64,000 nt of DNA from Parietaria judaica (Eukaryota > Streptophyta > Magnoliopsida > Rosales > Urticaceae), in contig OX940871.1 in assembly GCA_954871525.1 (NCBI GenBank), positions 15,220,532 to 15,284,531 on the forward strand, written 5' to 3'. The notes beneath the pieces are model-generated. The model did no database searches. It saw nothing but the letters and a program-made list of their open reading frames with translations, and had not been told where the DNA came from. Both the position numbers and the translations under genes were made by a program. Shown here in pieces: positions 1 to 12,500 of this stretch. Each line of letters begins with the position of its first letter. Position 1 is the first letter of the stretch.

Positions 1-783
1 TTTGTGTTGAGATTAACGGGTAAAATCATGGGTATTGAATCTTGACTCTCGGCAAAGGGAAATAGTTATGGTTGCTTCTAGTCCATTCTTCGCAAATCAT
101 GCTCAAAACTAATTACATATAAGTTAGACAGGAAAGTTAAAAGAGTAGTTAATGATTGTGCTTAAAGTTATACATTGGACACCGGTTATTGCACCAGAAC
201 TTGATTTTTCTGAAAGCTATCTGTTTTTCTGCGGAAACGGGTTTCTGATGCGATTCGATATGAAAATGATCACACAAAAACGCAGAATATAATACGGCCA
301 ACGGGAATTCACCAAAGCGATGAATTCTATTCTTCTTTATTAATTAAAAATCGTAAAATCAATAGTTCGGACCAATCCTTCGAGATCGAGGCCGAGACAT
401 ATCCAAACTAGTTAGCATGAAAATGTTTGACGGTAATCGCTGAACCATATAACTATAAGTCTATAACTAAGGCTTCACCCCTAAATTTTATTACAAAATT
501 GAGAAAAGACCTAAGTGCCCTTATTGGGTCAATTAAAACTTTATTAATAAACAGGAAATAAACTAATTGCTATTGCATCCCTAGGCTTTGGTACTGGTTT
601 TCAGTAAGAAAATATGGTTCGTTTTTCCCGATTTTGGTTTTGATAATGGCGAAAAATGAGAACCGGAATGGTGGTTTTACCCCTATCTGAATGATGTAAC
701 TTAAACTTGTGAATTGCAAGGTTGAACCACTCAGCAAGAGAAGATGATCACAGAAAGCACAAAAGCCTTTCACTGGTTCGCAG
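1..783. other. No gene recognised upstream of the chitinase
   Basis: AT-rich non-coding sequence with no recognisable coding family on either strand. I searched it for the missing front of the chitinase (signal peptide and cysteine-rich hevein domain) and saw none. An in-frame stop lies just upstream of 713, so the chitinase frame does not extend leftwards without a splice. Confidence 0.5.
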
Positions 784-2689
784 CAACCAGGTTGGAGCTC
801 CGGTAGCCTCTCCAGAAATACTCGACATAAGTGACATCATCACCGAGGAGTTGTTTGAGGAGATGTTTCCGTACCGAAACGACCGTCGGTGCCCAGCCAA
901 AGGTTTCTACACGTACGAGGCTTTCCTGGCTGCCGCCACGCGGTTTCCAGCCTTCGGTAACACTGGTACCATGGAAGCTCGCCGGAGAGAGCTCGCCGCT
1001 TTCTTTGGACAAACATCGCATGAAACTAGGGGTATGAGTAACGTCATTGCAAAATAGCTTCGCTAATTGTTTGCTTAGGATTTACAAAATATTACTCTTA
1101 TTGTAGCACTAAACAACATTACTTGAATTTGGATAGATTTTTGATTATGTGTTTGGAGCGTTCTTAGGCCTGTTTTTCTGCTTATATGGCATGGTGACAA
1201 GAATAAAGTCTGGGTTGGTTATGTTTTCCGAGTGTTTTCGAAGCTGTTTGGTTCCCGTTTCGAAACTGATTTTTCTGCTCTCGTTTTTTGAACAGATAAC
1301 ACATTCTTATGAACACATTTTTTAATATATATACGGGTTTGTATAAAAAATATGCTTTACTCGAAAGGTACTATTTTTTTTATTTCTTTATTCTGTTTAC
1401 ACTTTCTCACGACACGTACATACAACCGAACACTTCCATCGGTTTTAACTTTCCGGACATTTAAAAGTTAACCAGCGTTCGATTGCTTATTTACGTTAGT
1501 ATGTTTTAACACATTCAGGAGGATGGAGAGACGCACCGGGAGGGAGATACGTGTGGGGGTATTGCCATATTAGGGAAATGAACCCACGAAGTGACTATTG
1601 CGTGGAAAGCAAGATATGTCCTGCTGTTCCCGGCCAGAAATACTACGGCCGAGGACCCATCCAGCTCACCTTGTAAGTACTCATCCCTCGCATTATATCC
1701 CGCCATCTCCATGGCAATCGATAATTACTAAGCTAGCTTTGCCTATGGGACTCGAAACTCGGAAGAGATGCTATTTTCTTGGATATGTCAGCAATAGGAC
1801 TAAACATTCTAATGAATCTTCATCAATTTCCCCGTGATAACCGTAACATTGGCCCGAGTGACTGGCAGGCCGAAACTCGGGTGTGGGCATTTTTATTTCT
1901 GCTTTATGATTTATTTTACAGAATAAAATAGTGTATTATTATTCAGTCATTGATGAGGTTATTCTCATTAATGAAAACCATCTTTCAACCAAATTACTCT
2001 AATCTCTCTCTAGTGAAGATAGATTAGAGTTTGTGTGAAAGATTAGTGTCCTTGAGAGCGTTTTTCTTTCACGAGATCTCGATCATGGGCAGTGTCGCAG
2101 TGTTTCGAGAACACGAAGATAACTCATTTTAAGATAATATTCAGATCTGAAATTCGATTTTACACAATTAACTATAATCCCGGTTTGCCAAATCTCAAAA
2201 GCCTAATACTACAAATTCTGACGATAGTATACGATTCTGAATCAGCAACTGGAGTTACGGTCAAGCGGGGAAGTATTTGGGCCTGGACCTGCTGAGTAAT
2301 CCGGACTTGGTGGCCTCCGACGCTATCGTCTCCTTCAGCGCCGCGTTGTGGTTTTGGATGACTCAACAGGTAAACTTATGGGCCGGTCCTCATTTTTTCT
2401 CTCTCGAAATGCAGCGTTTTTCATACCAGGATGTATAACTTAATTGCAGGGCAAAAAACCTTCCTGTCATGATGTCATCCTCGGTGCTTGGGACCCGAAC
2501 GAGGCTGACCTAGCGGCGAACCGGCTCCCTGGCTATGGCATGCTGACAAACATCATCAATCCGGGAGAGTGCGGCCATGGCGCCGACAAGAGGGTGTCGA
2601 GTCGGATTGCGTTCTACGAGAGGTACTGCAACATGCTCGGAGTGAGCCCGGGCAATAATTTGGATTGCTACGAGCAGTGTTGGTTCTGA
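784..2689 (+). CDS. GH19 chitinase (class I/II type), four exons seen, N-terminus not found
   Basis: Hydrolyses beta-1,4-GlcNAc linkages in chitin; the family is normally secreted and defence-related. Exons: about 784-1031, 1519-1672, 2246-2369, 2450-2689; every junction is GT-AG and keeps frame. Visible family motifs: [29 protein letters not shown] with the first catalytic Glu, [11 protein letters not shown] with the second, [41 protein letters not shown] and the C-terminal NLDCYEQ. HETR replaces the usual HETT and NWSYGQ the usual NYNYG. There is no signal peptide or hevein domain in frame; the first in-frame Met is at 863, inside the catalytic domain. 784 is a guess, following a CAG that could be a splice acceptor. 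Either a first exon lies outside the window or the gene is 5'-truncated. It converges on the receptor kinase gene to the right. Confidence 0.85.
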
Positions 2690-3508
2690 ATATCAACAGA
2701 GGTTGGGGCAGGTTGTTCTGTTTGAAACCTTGCAATGCCATTTTACTTTTCTGAGAGGTCTATTGTTAGGTTTTGACCCGAGATCGAAATACACCGAAGC
2801 AAAGTACCGAAACAGAAGAAACTCACACAAAAAAATATGAGGAGAGAAATAAAATAATTTTTTGGGGCAATTTTCTTTGTATTTCTCCAAGAATAAAACG
2901 TACAAGTGCTAACTATTTATAAATAAATTAAAACACGTTAAAATAACACAGCTAAGCTAATAACTACGAATAGGAACACTTGTAATCGTGTGAACTATAC
3001 GCGCAGTAATTCTAAAGTTCACAAATAAGCCACTAATTTCACCTCTAATTTCCTATTTATAAACTTAAGTGAAAGCCTATTTAAGTCTTGATTAATTCTA
3101 ACATCAAGCGAATATGACTAAGGTGGAAGCTAATATGTTATTCCGGCTTTCGCTAATTATATATAGTAAAAATAAAACATCGACTTAATTAATTTATGGA
3201 GTGATAATTTAATAGCATTAGTTAGAGTTAGGATCATGTAAGATTACAGAAATTACTCTAACCATAGCCAAACTGGGTTTTTCTATCCATTGATTCCCTT
3301 GAAAGTTACAAAATCCCATCACGATACTCTAGATTAGACTAACATAATTGCATTAAGATTTTAGTGTGAATCTACATATTATAAGAGTGCATGTTTGCTC
3401 TCTAACTTTATATTTGGTTTCTAAAAACATATTTGACACAATATTTATGAACAATCATCGAGTGACAAACCAAAAACCAAACAATATCTTTTGGCAAATT
3501 TTGCTTAA
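2690..3508. other. Intergenic spacer between two convergent genes
   Basis: Holds the 3' flanks of the chitinase (+) and the receptor kinase (-). The first part (about 2690-2750) and a short piece near 3112-3140 are repeated behind the chitinase pseudogene at 19.4 kb. No coding family seen. Confidence 0.55.
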
Positions 3509-6500
3509 CTAACTCTTAGATTCAGAAAAATTTTGCGGTGATGATTTTGACGGAGATGAAAGAAGAGGTTTCGGTGGGATCGGCAACGAATCGAGACTCC
3601 CGTTTAGCATTTCGATGACTCTGTTCATCGTCGGTCTGTTTGAAGGGTCGGTCTGTATGCACCACAAACTCACGACTATCATCTTTCTCACTTTCAATTC
3701 GTCGTCTTGGTTGACAATGTTCTTCAAGCCAAGATCCTCGCACAACTCGAATCTTCTGTAAATCCAATGCGGAAAATATATTTCGCTGCTTTTTTCCGCC
3801 ATGACATTGAGATTCCTTCTCTGTCCCACCATTTCCAAGACCATCATTCCGTAGCTGTAAACGTCGGACTTGTGCGAGACCTCTCCGAAGTTTCTGCTGA
3901 AAACTTCAGGGGCGATATAACCTATCGTCCCCCTCGGAATCAACATTGATATGGCGCTTTCTTGCTTAGCACAAATTTTGGCAAGGCCGAAGTCTGATAT
4001 TTTGGGGACAAAATCCACGTCGAGAAGAATGTTGTGAGGCTTTATGTCGAAATGGACGATGCGAGTGTTGCAACCACGATGCAAGTACTCGAGTCCCCTT
4101 GCAATTCCAAGTGAGATTTGGTAGTGTTTCTCCCAATTCAATTGGCGGCTACCTTCGGCTGCAACGGTTTCATCAAACACGAACTTCTCAAGAGAGCCGT
4201 CGGGCATGAACTCGTAGATTAGAGCTCGTTTCTCTCCCTCGAAGCAGAATCCCAACAAAGTGACAATATTTATATGAGAAGTTCTGCTGATGGAGGCTAC
4301 TTCATTTATAAACCCTTCGCCGTCGTCGCCCTTTTTATGATTCAACATCTTGACGGCCACGAGATCGCAGTCTTTTAGCTTTCCTTTGTAGACGTCACCG
4401 AATCCGCCTTTACCTAATGTCTCATTGAAAGATCTGGTCATTTTCTTGACATCCGAGTAGCTATATCTTTTGAGTTGGAGGGGTCCATAATTTTGAAGAA
4501 AGGCCTCAATGTTTTGATGAGCTTTGTTATCCTTGGTCCAAAACAAAATAATCCTACGCAATGACATCTTCTTCTTCAGCTTGTATACTACGAACAAAAC
4601 TGCAACCCCGGCTACAACACATGCTGCATGCATATACAAACATATTCATTATTTGATGTTGTATTACTATTATGAATGCTTTTAAATAATCATAAATCGC
4701 TCTATAATATACTATCATATATTACAAAATGGAAGTGCTATTTAGAGACACGTGTATAATTTATGTATGATTGTGGTGGAGATAATATAGAAGTAAATGA
4801 AATAATAAAAATATGTTTCTAGCAATATTTGTGACAAAAATACCTATCTTTTTAATATATATATATATATATATATAATAGTCCATGACATAAAAATCTT
4901 GTGTACAAAAATTTAGCGAAAAGGACCGAAACATTAACTTTTGTAGCATAAAGAATCAAAATTTATAAAATTAGACGAAAATGATCCAGTCTTTAGGGGT
5001 GAACAAAAGAAATCTTAAACCGATCAAACCGATACCGATTAAACCGCAACCGCTATTAAACCGAATATATCGGTATTCGGTTTCGGTTGCGGTAATATCG
5101 GTATTTCATAGCGCAATGACCGCTTCTAAGATCCACTACACATAACTATATTATACAAAAAATAATGAAGTATCAAATTACATAAATAACATTGATATAG
5201 TTCTTAGAAGTCCCTACAACTACACAATTAATCAAAGTAAGTTTAGGTTATTGTCATCCACAACTACACAATAAATCAAGTATTGCTAGATTATAAACTT
5301 GGAGAAAGGATGACACAAATACTGTTTTTGCGTTGTGATAAGCATAATATTACTGATAAAAAATAATATATGATATAGTGATATAGCGGTATAAACGGGT
5401 ATGCGGTTGCGGTTTTCATATCAAAACCGAAAACCCTATTTTATTCTAATCCGGGTATTCGGTTTTCTTTCGGTATATTCGGTTTTAACCGCTTTGATTC
5501 GGTTTGCGGTGTAATCAGTATCTGTACAATCGGTATTCGATAAAAAATTCGGTTAACGGTTTCTTTTGTCCACCCCCACCCCTAATGTTTACTATGCTAT
5601 ATGTTAGGATAATGTTGGACGTGCAGCGTGCTATTTAATAAGTCATCTGTCTATTCAAGAAGCGCATAAAAGGTTGTAAGGATTTTATAAGAAGCGTGAC
5701 TTGTGTTCGAAGAGGCATGGTGGGCCTGGGGAGTCGCAACTGTTTCGGGAAAGTTGCATTTGTGTTCGAAGAGGCATGGCTGGGAGACGTTCAGGTTTAG
5801 CGTGTGCGGGAGCGAGGAGACGTTCCTCTTCGGACAAGATGCTGAATCAACACGACGACAGATACTCAAAACCGTCAATGAAGGGACACGACGTGCGAGG
5901 TTTTTTTTTTTTTAAAACAAACCAAAAAAAGGAGAAAATAGAACAGGGATAAAAACTGTGTTTTTTAAGGCATCAAGTTATTTTGCTTTTATATATACTA
6001 GTGGACCGACACCGCGCTTTGCGCGGTAATATAAAAACAATTAATAAATTATTATTTTTAAAACTATTCACCAGTATTCGACGCAGTCACCGATCAATCT
6101 TCTTTTCTAATATGTAATTTATATTTTTTTACTGAATGCAAACATATTTTTTTTGGAAAATTAAATATAAATGATTAAAAAATTTATATCAAGAAAAAAA
6201 AAACTTTAAAACAAACAATTAAAATCTCTATTATCATTTTGTTACTATAAAGCTTTTACTTTATATAAAAGACTAAAAAAGATGTGTAATACACTCATGG
6301 AAAACGTAATAGCTTTCTTGCAAGAGAAACCCTATGAAGAAATTCGAAAGTGAAAAAATTACTACAAATTTTTAATACAAATTCATGATGTCATTAATAC
6401 TTGCCAGGGCAAGCTTTGTCGAATTGTTCTGATTGAGGATTGGAACATCATCAATGATTGCCCGAACTCTTTTTTTTTTTCGCATGTCCTTGTCATCCTC

Positions 6501-9500
6501 TTGATCCACCGTCGAAGTGATATAGACTGAAGAAATCTATATTAATTTTACTTTTGGACTTTATTTATTCGCTTCAAAACTGTTCAAATTAGAAACACTG
6601 CGATAATATATTTTAGTTAATGCGTAAAGCGGTAAAGGTGAAAAGAAATTAACAAATAGACCAAGATATACCCATAAATATTAAATAAGGTAAAGTTGGA
6701 TGCATAAATAAACGAACATGTCAAGTTAATAGTTTGATGCTGATGCATGCTTAAAAATTGAACGCAAGAACATGAAAAAGCAATATATATATAAATATAT
6801 ATATATATTGGTGTAATTTGTTTTTCTTTTAAGTCTTTTTGTATTTAAATTTAAATAAAGTTTATTTATACTTGAATACAAAATACAAAATATATGACGA
6901 AACATCATTTGAATAAATATTATTGGCTTCACTGTGTATTATATAGTCATAGGTTGTAAATGAAGAAACAACATTTGAAAACAAAATAAATATCGCCGGC
7001 TTGACTGTAATTTTTTTTTTTCTTTTTTGTAAAACAGTTGAATCTACCTGAAACTCATGTAGAAAATTACAATGCACCAAAAGAAATTGAAACTCATATA
7101 AAAAATTATTGTAAAAGAAAACTTGAGAACATTAAAAAATGAAAAGCCATCTATTGGAAATTTCAAAATAACTCACCAGCGTCGGTGGTCTCGGTGAAGT
7201 CGCACATGTTGACGTTTAGCATCGTAGGGAGAATTCACACCAAATTGACAGAGTAAGATAGAATGAATAGGAGCAGGCGTTGAACGTCTGAGAAGTCGTC
7301 CGCTTCATTGTAGAGAAAACAAAGGATTGAATATTAATGCATAGTTCTTAATGATATTTTGGTAAGTGTCTACACTATACTAACTAAAATAGATAAAGAA
7401 AAATTATGAATGCTATTAAAAGACAGCAAATATCCGCACATTAATATTTAGTAAAAAAAAAAAAAAAACTTGCATTGAAATGATAAACTTAGGTTAAGTA
7501 ATCTGAAAGGAAAAAAAAAAAACATTTGAAGAACACTTATAACTATATCGAAATCATAATAAGCAAAATAAAATGTAAGAGACTTTTAATGAAATATCTA
7601 AATGAACTCTCTATTTGAATTGACTAAGGTCAAATATAGAAGTTACCTTTGTTGGAGAAAAGTTTGAAATGAAAAGATTGCCCATGAAAACTCTACAATT
7701 TGAAGATTGTCCATGAGACCTCTACATTGATATTATCACATAGTTAAAAAAGCTCAGGCACACACAAAATCCAATGTCCAAAGTTAGGCATAGCTTTACT
7801 GAAAACCCCAAGAAAAGTCACTAAGATTCTATATAAAATTAACACTGCCCAAGAATCAACTGAAAATTAATAACATAATAATAAAATCAGTCAATTAAAA
7901 ACTTAAACTAATATCGTCGAAAATGATGATAAGAAATAAAGAAACAATTAGTGACCAACCTCATCTCTATAATAAGAAGCCAAATTTTGTATAACATATT
8001 ATTAAAAAAAAAATTAACCGAACGAAGCTCAATCAATCTAACTTCAGAGAAACACGTGCCTAAAATCAACTCAAAATCAAATTAAATTCCGGGAAATGTA
8101 GGAAAAAATACTAATGAAAAACTTTGCAATTTAGTGAAACTGTCGAATTACCTAACAACACTTGAAAAAAAATATTCATAATCAACCACAAAGGAAGAGA
8201 AGCTGACATACCCTTACTGTATAACACGAAAAACAATGAAAATTTCCTTTAATGCATTTCTGCGTTTGTAACAAATCGAACACCGCATCAGCCTGATATA
8301 GGACGATCCAAAAACAAAAAATGACAATGCACCAAAGAAATTGAAACTTTTACAGAAAATTAGTGTTGTAAAAGAAAAACATGAATACATTAAAAAAAAT
8401 GAAAACCATTTACAAAAAAAGTTTCAGAAAAACTAACCGTGTCGGAGTAGTCGCACACGTTGGCTTTTAGCATCGTAGAGAAAATTCACATCAAAGTCAG
8501 GGAGTCAGAGAGAATAAATAGGAGCAGGCGTTGAGCGCCCGAGAAGTCGTCGGGGTCGCTGTAGAGAAAACTAAGGACTTGCGGTCTTGCAGTGTTGCAG
8601 AGACAATATCAGAATACGATGAATCATATGGTTAATATTACTCGCATGTTGCGTTACTGAGAGAGAGAAGAGAGATGGATGTACAAAACAAGATCGTAGC
8701 CTCGTAGGCTCCCTTGTGGTTTGGCTCACATTGACGGCAACCACAAAGCGAAGGGCGTGAATTGAGTCGGAGGAGTAAATCAAAGAGAGACATGCGGAGG
8801 CAAAGTTCCAGTGAAAGATGAGAAACGGGAGAGTTGGGAGGAGACAAAATCAAATTGAAGATTAAACACAACATATTTACAGAGAGAGAGAGAGAGTTGT
8901 TTCGATTGGAAGCTTCTGGATTCAACAAAGCCAAAATAATGCATATGCAAACCCTGTATGCCCAATACTTCAGCACAACCATGAATCTTCAATAACTAAC
9001 ATTGGTAGGACCGTTAAAAAAAACACAACTAAGTTAATGAACAAAAACAACATTTAAAGATTCTAATATGGCTCCCACTAAAAAAACACGACAAAGACTT
9101 AGCTCCGACTAATCTAAATAAAAGAACATGTGATTTTATAAACGAAAGAAGGAAATAACCAAAGCTATTACAAATATGTAAGATGTTGGATATGTAAGTT
9201 CGACATACCTAGAAAGCTAGCAGGAGTGGTCAATCTTTTCCTTCATTTGAAGTTATAAGAAGGAAAGAGAGCTAGCTTCTCAACTGTCAGACCTTTAATA
9301 GAAGCTTTGTAACACACTTTTCTCCATTCTAAGACCTAAAACAATATAAAAACCATTAATTAACGTGAAAATGAAATTCGGAAGTAAAGAAAATCACACA
9401 ATTGATAACGTGAGAACCAACTGGAAGACCACATCTCTAGTGACACCGAAAATAAATAAAATCTCTATTTAAGATCTTCCACAACCAAATGATTGAACCT

Positions 9501-12500
9501 AACCTAATAAACTGAGTAAGGCTTGCGTCGTCTGAACGAAGAACACTCTACTCCGGTGAAAATTACCGGCGATCTGAAACAAAAAACTAAATCACATGTT
9601 ATTCTAAAATAACAATGAATAAACATTTATAAGGACTTCTAAACTATGAAATTTATCGTTATAGGTCAATAGAATAGTCTTCTTTACTGTGATTATATAT
9701 ATATGGGTGTGTGTAGGGGTGAAACCGGAACTGAGAACCGGGAAATTAGCTTTTTTTTTTGTCCTGGTTCCGAAAAATCGGGAATTTTTTTTTGGTAACG
9801 GTTCCGTTCCAGTAACGATTCCCGACTCAAAAAAGTGTGTTACAATTCCCCATATATTTACTGTGATTACAATGGCATTAAATCCGAAAATATAGCCAAT
9901 ATTATCTAAAAGACAGACATGATTATAAAAAATGAAATTGGTAAAAAAAGATTCTATTAAACATGTCATCATCGTAATTATAAACATATATATTTTTATG
10001 AACCATATGTAAAAATAAGAAAGATATGGGAAAGTTAATTTATAATATTACCCGTGAAAGATTATATAGGTGTTGTAGTCGGAGATGGTATCGTAGCATT
10101 GGTCACCTCAGCGTAATCAACAATTGTAGATAGATTAAAGAGTTAACGGGATTCGAGATATAGACGGTGAACCTAGGAGTTGAAAGAAAATATTAAGATT
10201 CTAGAGATGAGATTAAAATCTCTTATGGGGACTTTTCTCAAACACTTACAGTGCTTAAGAAACAATTTTACTACCAAATAATTTCAAGTAAAACAACACA
10301 AATACAACTCCATAGACATTTATGAAAAACATGCCGAATACAATTCCAAAGATATTCGCGATGAAAAATAGCCAAAACACTTATTCAAACTGGGAAATCT
10401 ATCCTGATTTATCCTCTTAAAAAACACACAATTTCTGTAGTCACGCACCATTTTGGAAGTAGTGCCGAAGTTGAGAGGTAGATGAAGAAAGTTGAAGGTC
10501 CGTAGGCCGGGTTCGACTCAGGCCTCAGAGGCGTAGCGGGTGACAGGTTTTGGCTGTAAGGCTTTGTTGTGAAGTGTTGCTTGACGGAATTGGAGATGGC
10601 AGCAGGCTCGGCTTGGTGTATACACTTTGTGACAGAGAAAAACAACGCAACAGAGAGACATCGGCAATGAAACCAAATCGCCTGGTTGCCGTCGAGGTAT
10701 GAAGTCGGACAGTTGTTCCACGACCGTTGAGTTCGCGCGAGAGAGACGAATGAAGAAGATGATAATTAATCAGAGACGAATAAATGGAGCGGTTAAAAGG
10801 AATTAGACAGTTATTGATTTAGGGAAAAGGTATATCAGTTGGCAAAAGATATATCATTTGGGAAAGGGTACATCTCTTGGATGTCTACTCTCTTCCTTCC
10901 AAAGAACACGACGAGCGAGCGTCTTGGTTTTTTTTTTTCTATGTAAAAAAATTCAAAAAAAGGAGAAAATAGAATCCGGTTAAAAATAGTGTTTTTTAAA
11001 CATGAAGTTATTTTACTTTTATATATATATAGATAGTGTCAATAACTATTTATTTCTCCCTAAAAGAAAAAGAGACTGAGTTTAGAAAAAAAAAACGAGG
11101 AAAGTTTTAATGGCGAGTTTGAGTTTAGAACGTACAATATTATGTTCCATATTAACTCGGAATATAAGGTGTGGATTGATAATAAATTACTGCTTGATAT
11201 TTCCAAATATTCCAAAAGGAAATATAAAGGAGTTAATTATTAGACTTACATGTTGCTGTTATTGCTGCCAGCTGAGAGAATTTCCCTGAAAAATATAAAT
11301 TCAAATGTCGTGAAGAAAAAAAAAATAACTTTCAGACTCAATGGCCTACTGCTGAAATTAATAAAATAAATATCACAAATAAAATATACACTTTCTACCA
11401 AATTGTTCTCTCTAAACTTACCAACAACTATACAAGTTTTTCATATGAATTCTGAATTTGCATTAAAATGCCCCTTCTTTGTTAATTGGTATTTTATCCA
11501 CACTTTCATCAAAATTTTAAGATTTTTTTTTTTTGAAATTACCATAGTTTTATCCTTAAGTATTTAAAATAATATTCAGCGTAGAAGGAGCATTAATGCA
11601 TATTAAAAGGTTGGAGGGTGAATCAATACACAAAAAGAATATATGGGGAGAGTGTTACAAAAAGTAGGCGACATTCTCATTAATTCTCATTACTCAGAGG
11701 TATTTATGATAGTGTTACCGGTTTTAAATTCGATTTAGGGTCTGTTTTTATACTCCTACTAGTATCTATAATTACTCTATATCATGAAATCAGTCGAGAA
11801 AAGAAGGCTGACCGGGAGGATTACAATGCGAGGCATGCGGCATGCCGGCGCAGAAGCACTGGAAGTGGTTGGTGTCCCAGGAATACCCACACTTCCCGCC
11901 GGTGCTGTTGCACCACCCACACTCGCTGACCGTCCACTTCAGCTCGAAACCTCCACTCAGCACCTCCCTCGTGCCCACCCCTACCACAGGCCGCCCTAAT
12001 GGGGCTTTCACAAGCCCGTCCCCGCAAATCTCACCAGCTCGACGCAACCTATATTTAGAAAAGAGATCGTGAAACGAAAAATTGTTCTCTTAATCAAATT
12101 CTTCAGCCCCGTTTAATTCCAATTCTTGATTCTAACTTAAATCAATATTTTTGTCCTAAAAATTGGAAAGCCGATAGTTAACCATAACAATAAACTGGAG
12201 CAAAAAAAAAAAAAAAAAAAAAACATAACAATAAACTAATAACTGGGGTTGGATTATCTATATTACAAATAGATATCGGTGATGTAGTACTCAAATTATT
12301 ACCAGTTGAGACAGCATGCGTTTAAACTTATAAAGTGAAAAATTAATGACAAAAGTACCTAAAATTCTATTTTCGTCTATATTTTTGGCGTATAATGATC
12401 AGTGCCATGTGGTGTCAAGTAGATGGCCACGTGGCATACACCTGCATTATTGCGTTGCTATTGGTTCTCTCTCTCTCTCGATAATCTCTCTCTCAAAAAG

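Larger units (their letters stand above)
5998..11033 (-). mobile_element. Non-autonomous Helitron (5.0 kb) inside receptor-kinase intron 2
   Basis: Read on -, the element starts TCTATATATATATAAAAG at 11033 after an A, and ends CTAG at 5998 before a T, the expected A|T insertion. Nine bases before CTAG is a GC-rich hairpin, ACCGCGC-TTT-GCGCGGT at 6011-6027, the hallmark of a Helitron 3' end. No Rep/helicase coding sequence is present: reading frames inside are short and match no family I know, so it is non-autonomous. It lies in the same orientation as the host gene. It contains an internal direct duplication (about 7060-7330 and 8320-8590). Confidence 0.8.

Noticed and set aside
8571..8992. 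Overlapping minus-strand frames in the Helitron
   Set aside because: Low-complexity, leucine/serine-rich, no family; three mutually shifted frames in the same place indicate chance.
11813..12048. Cys-rich segment considered as a hevein chitin-binding domain belonging to the chitinase
   Set aside because: Cysteine spacing and the GGFELKW context fit the WAK_assoc ectodomain, and splice phases join it to the receptor kinase on the minus strand.
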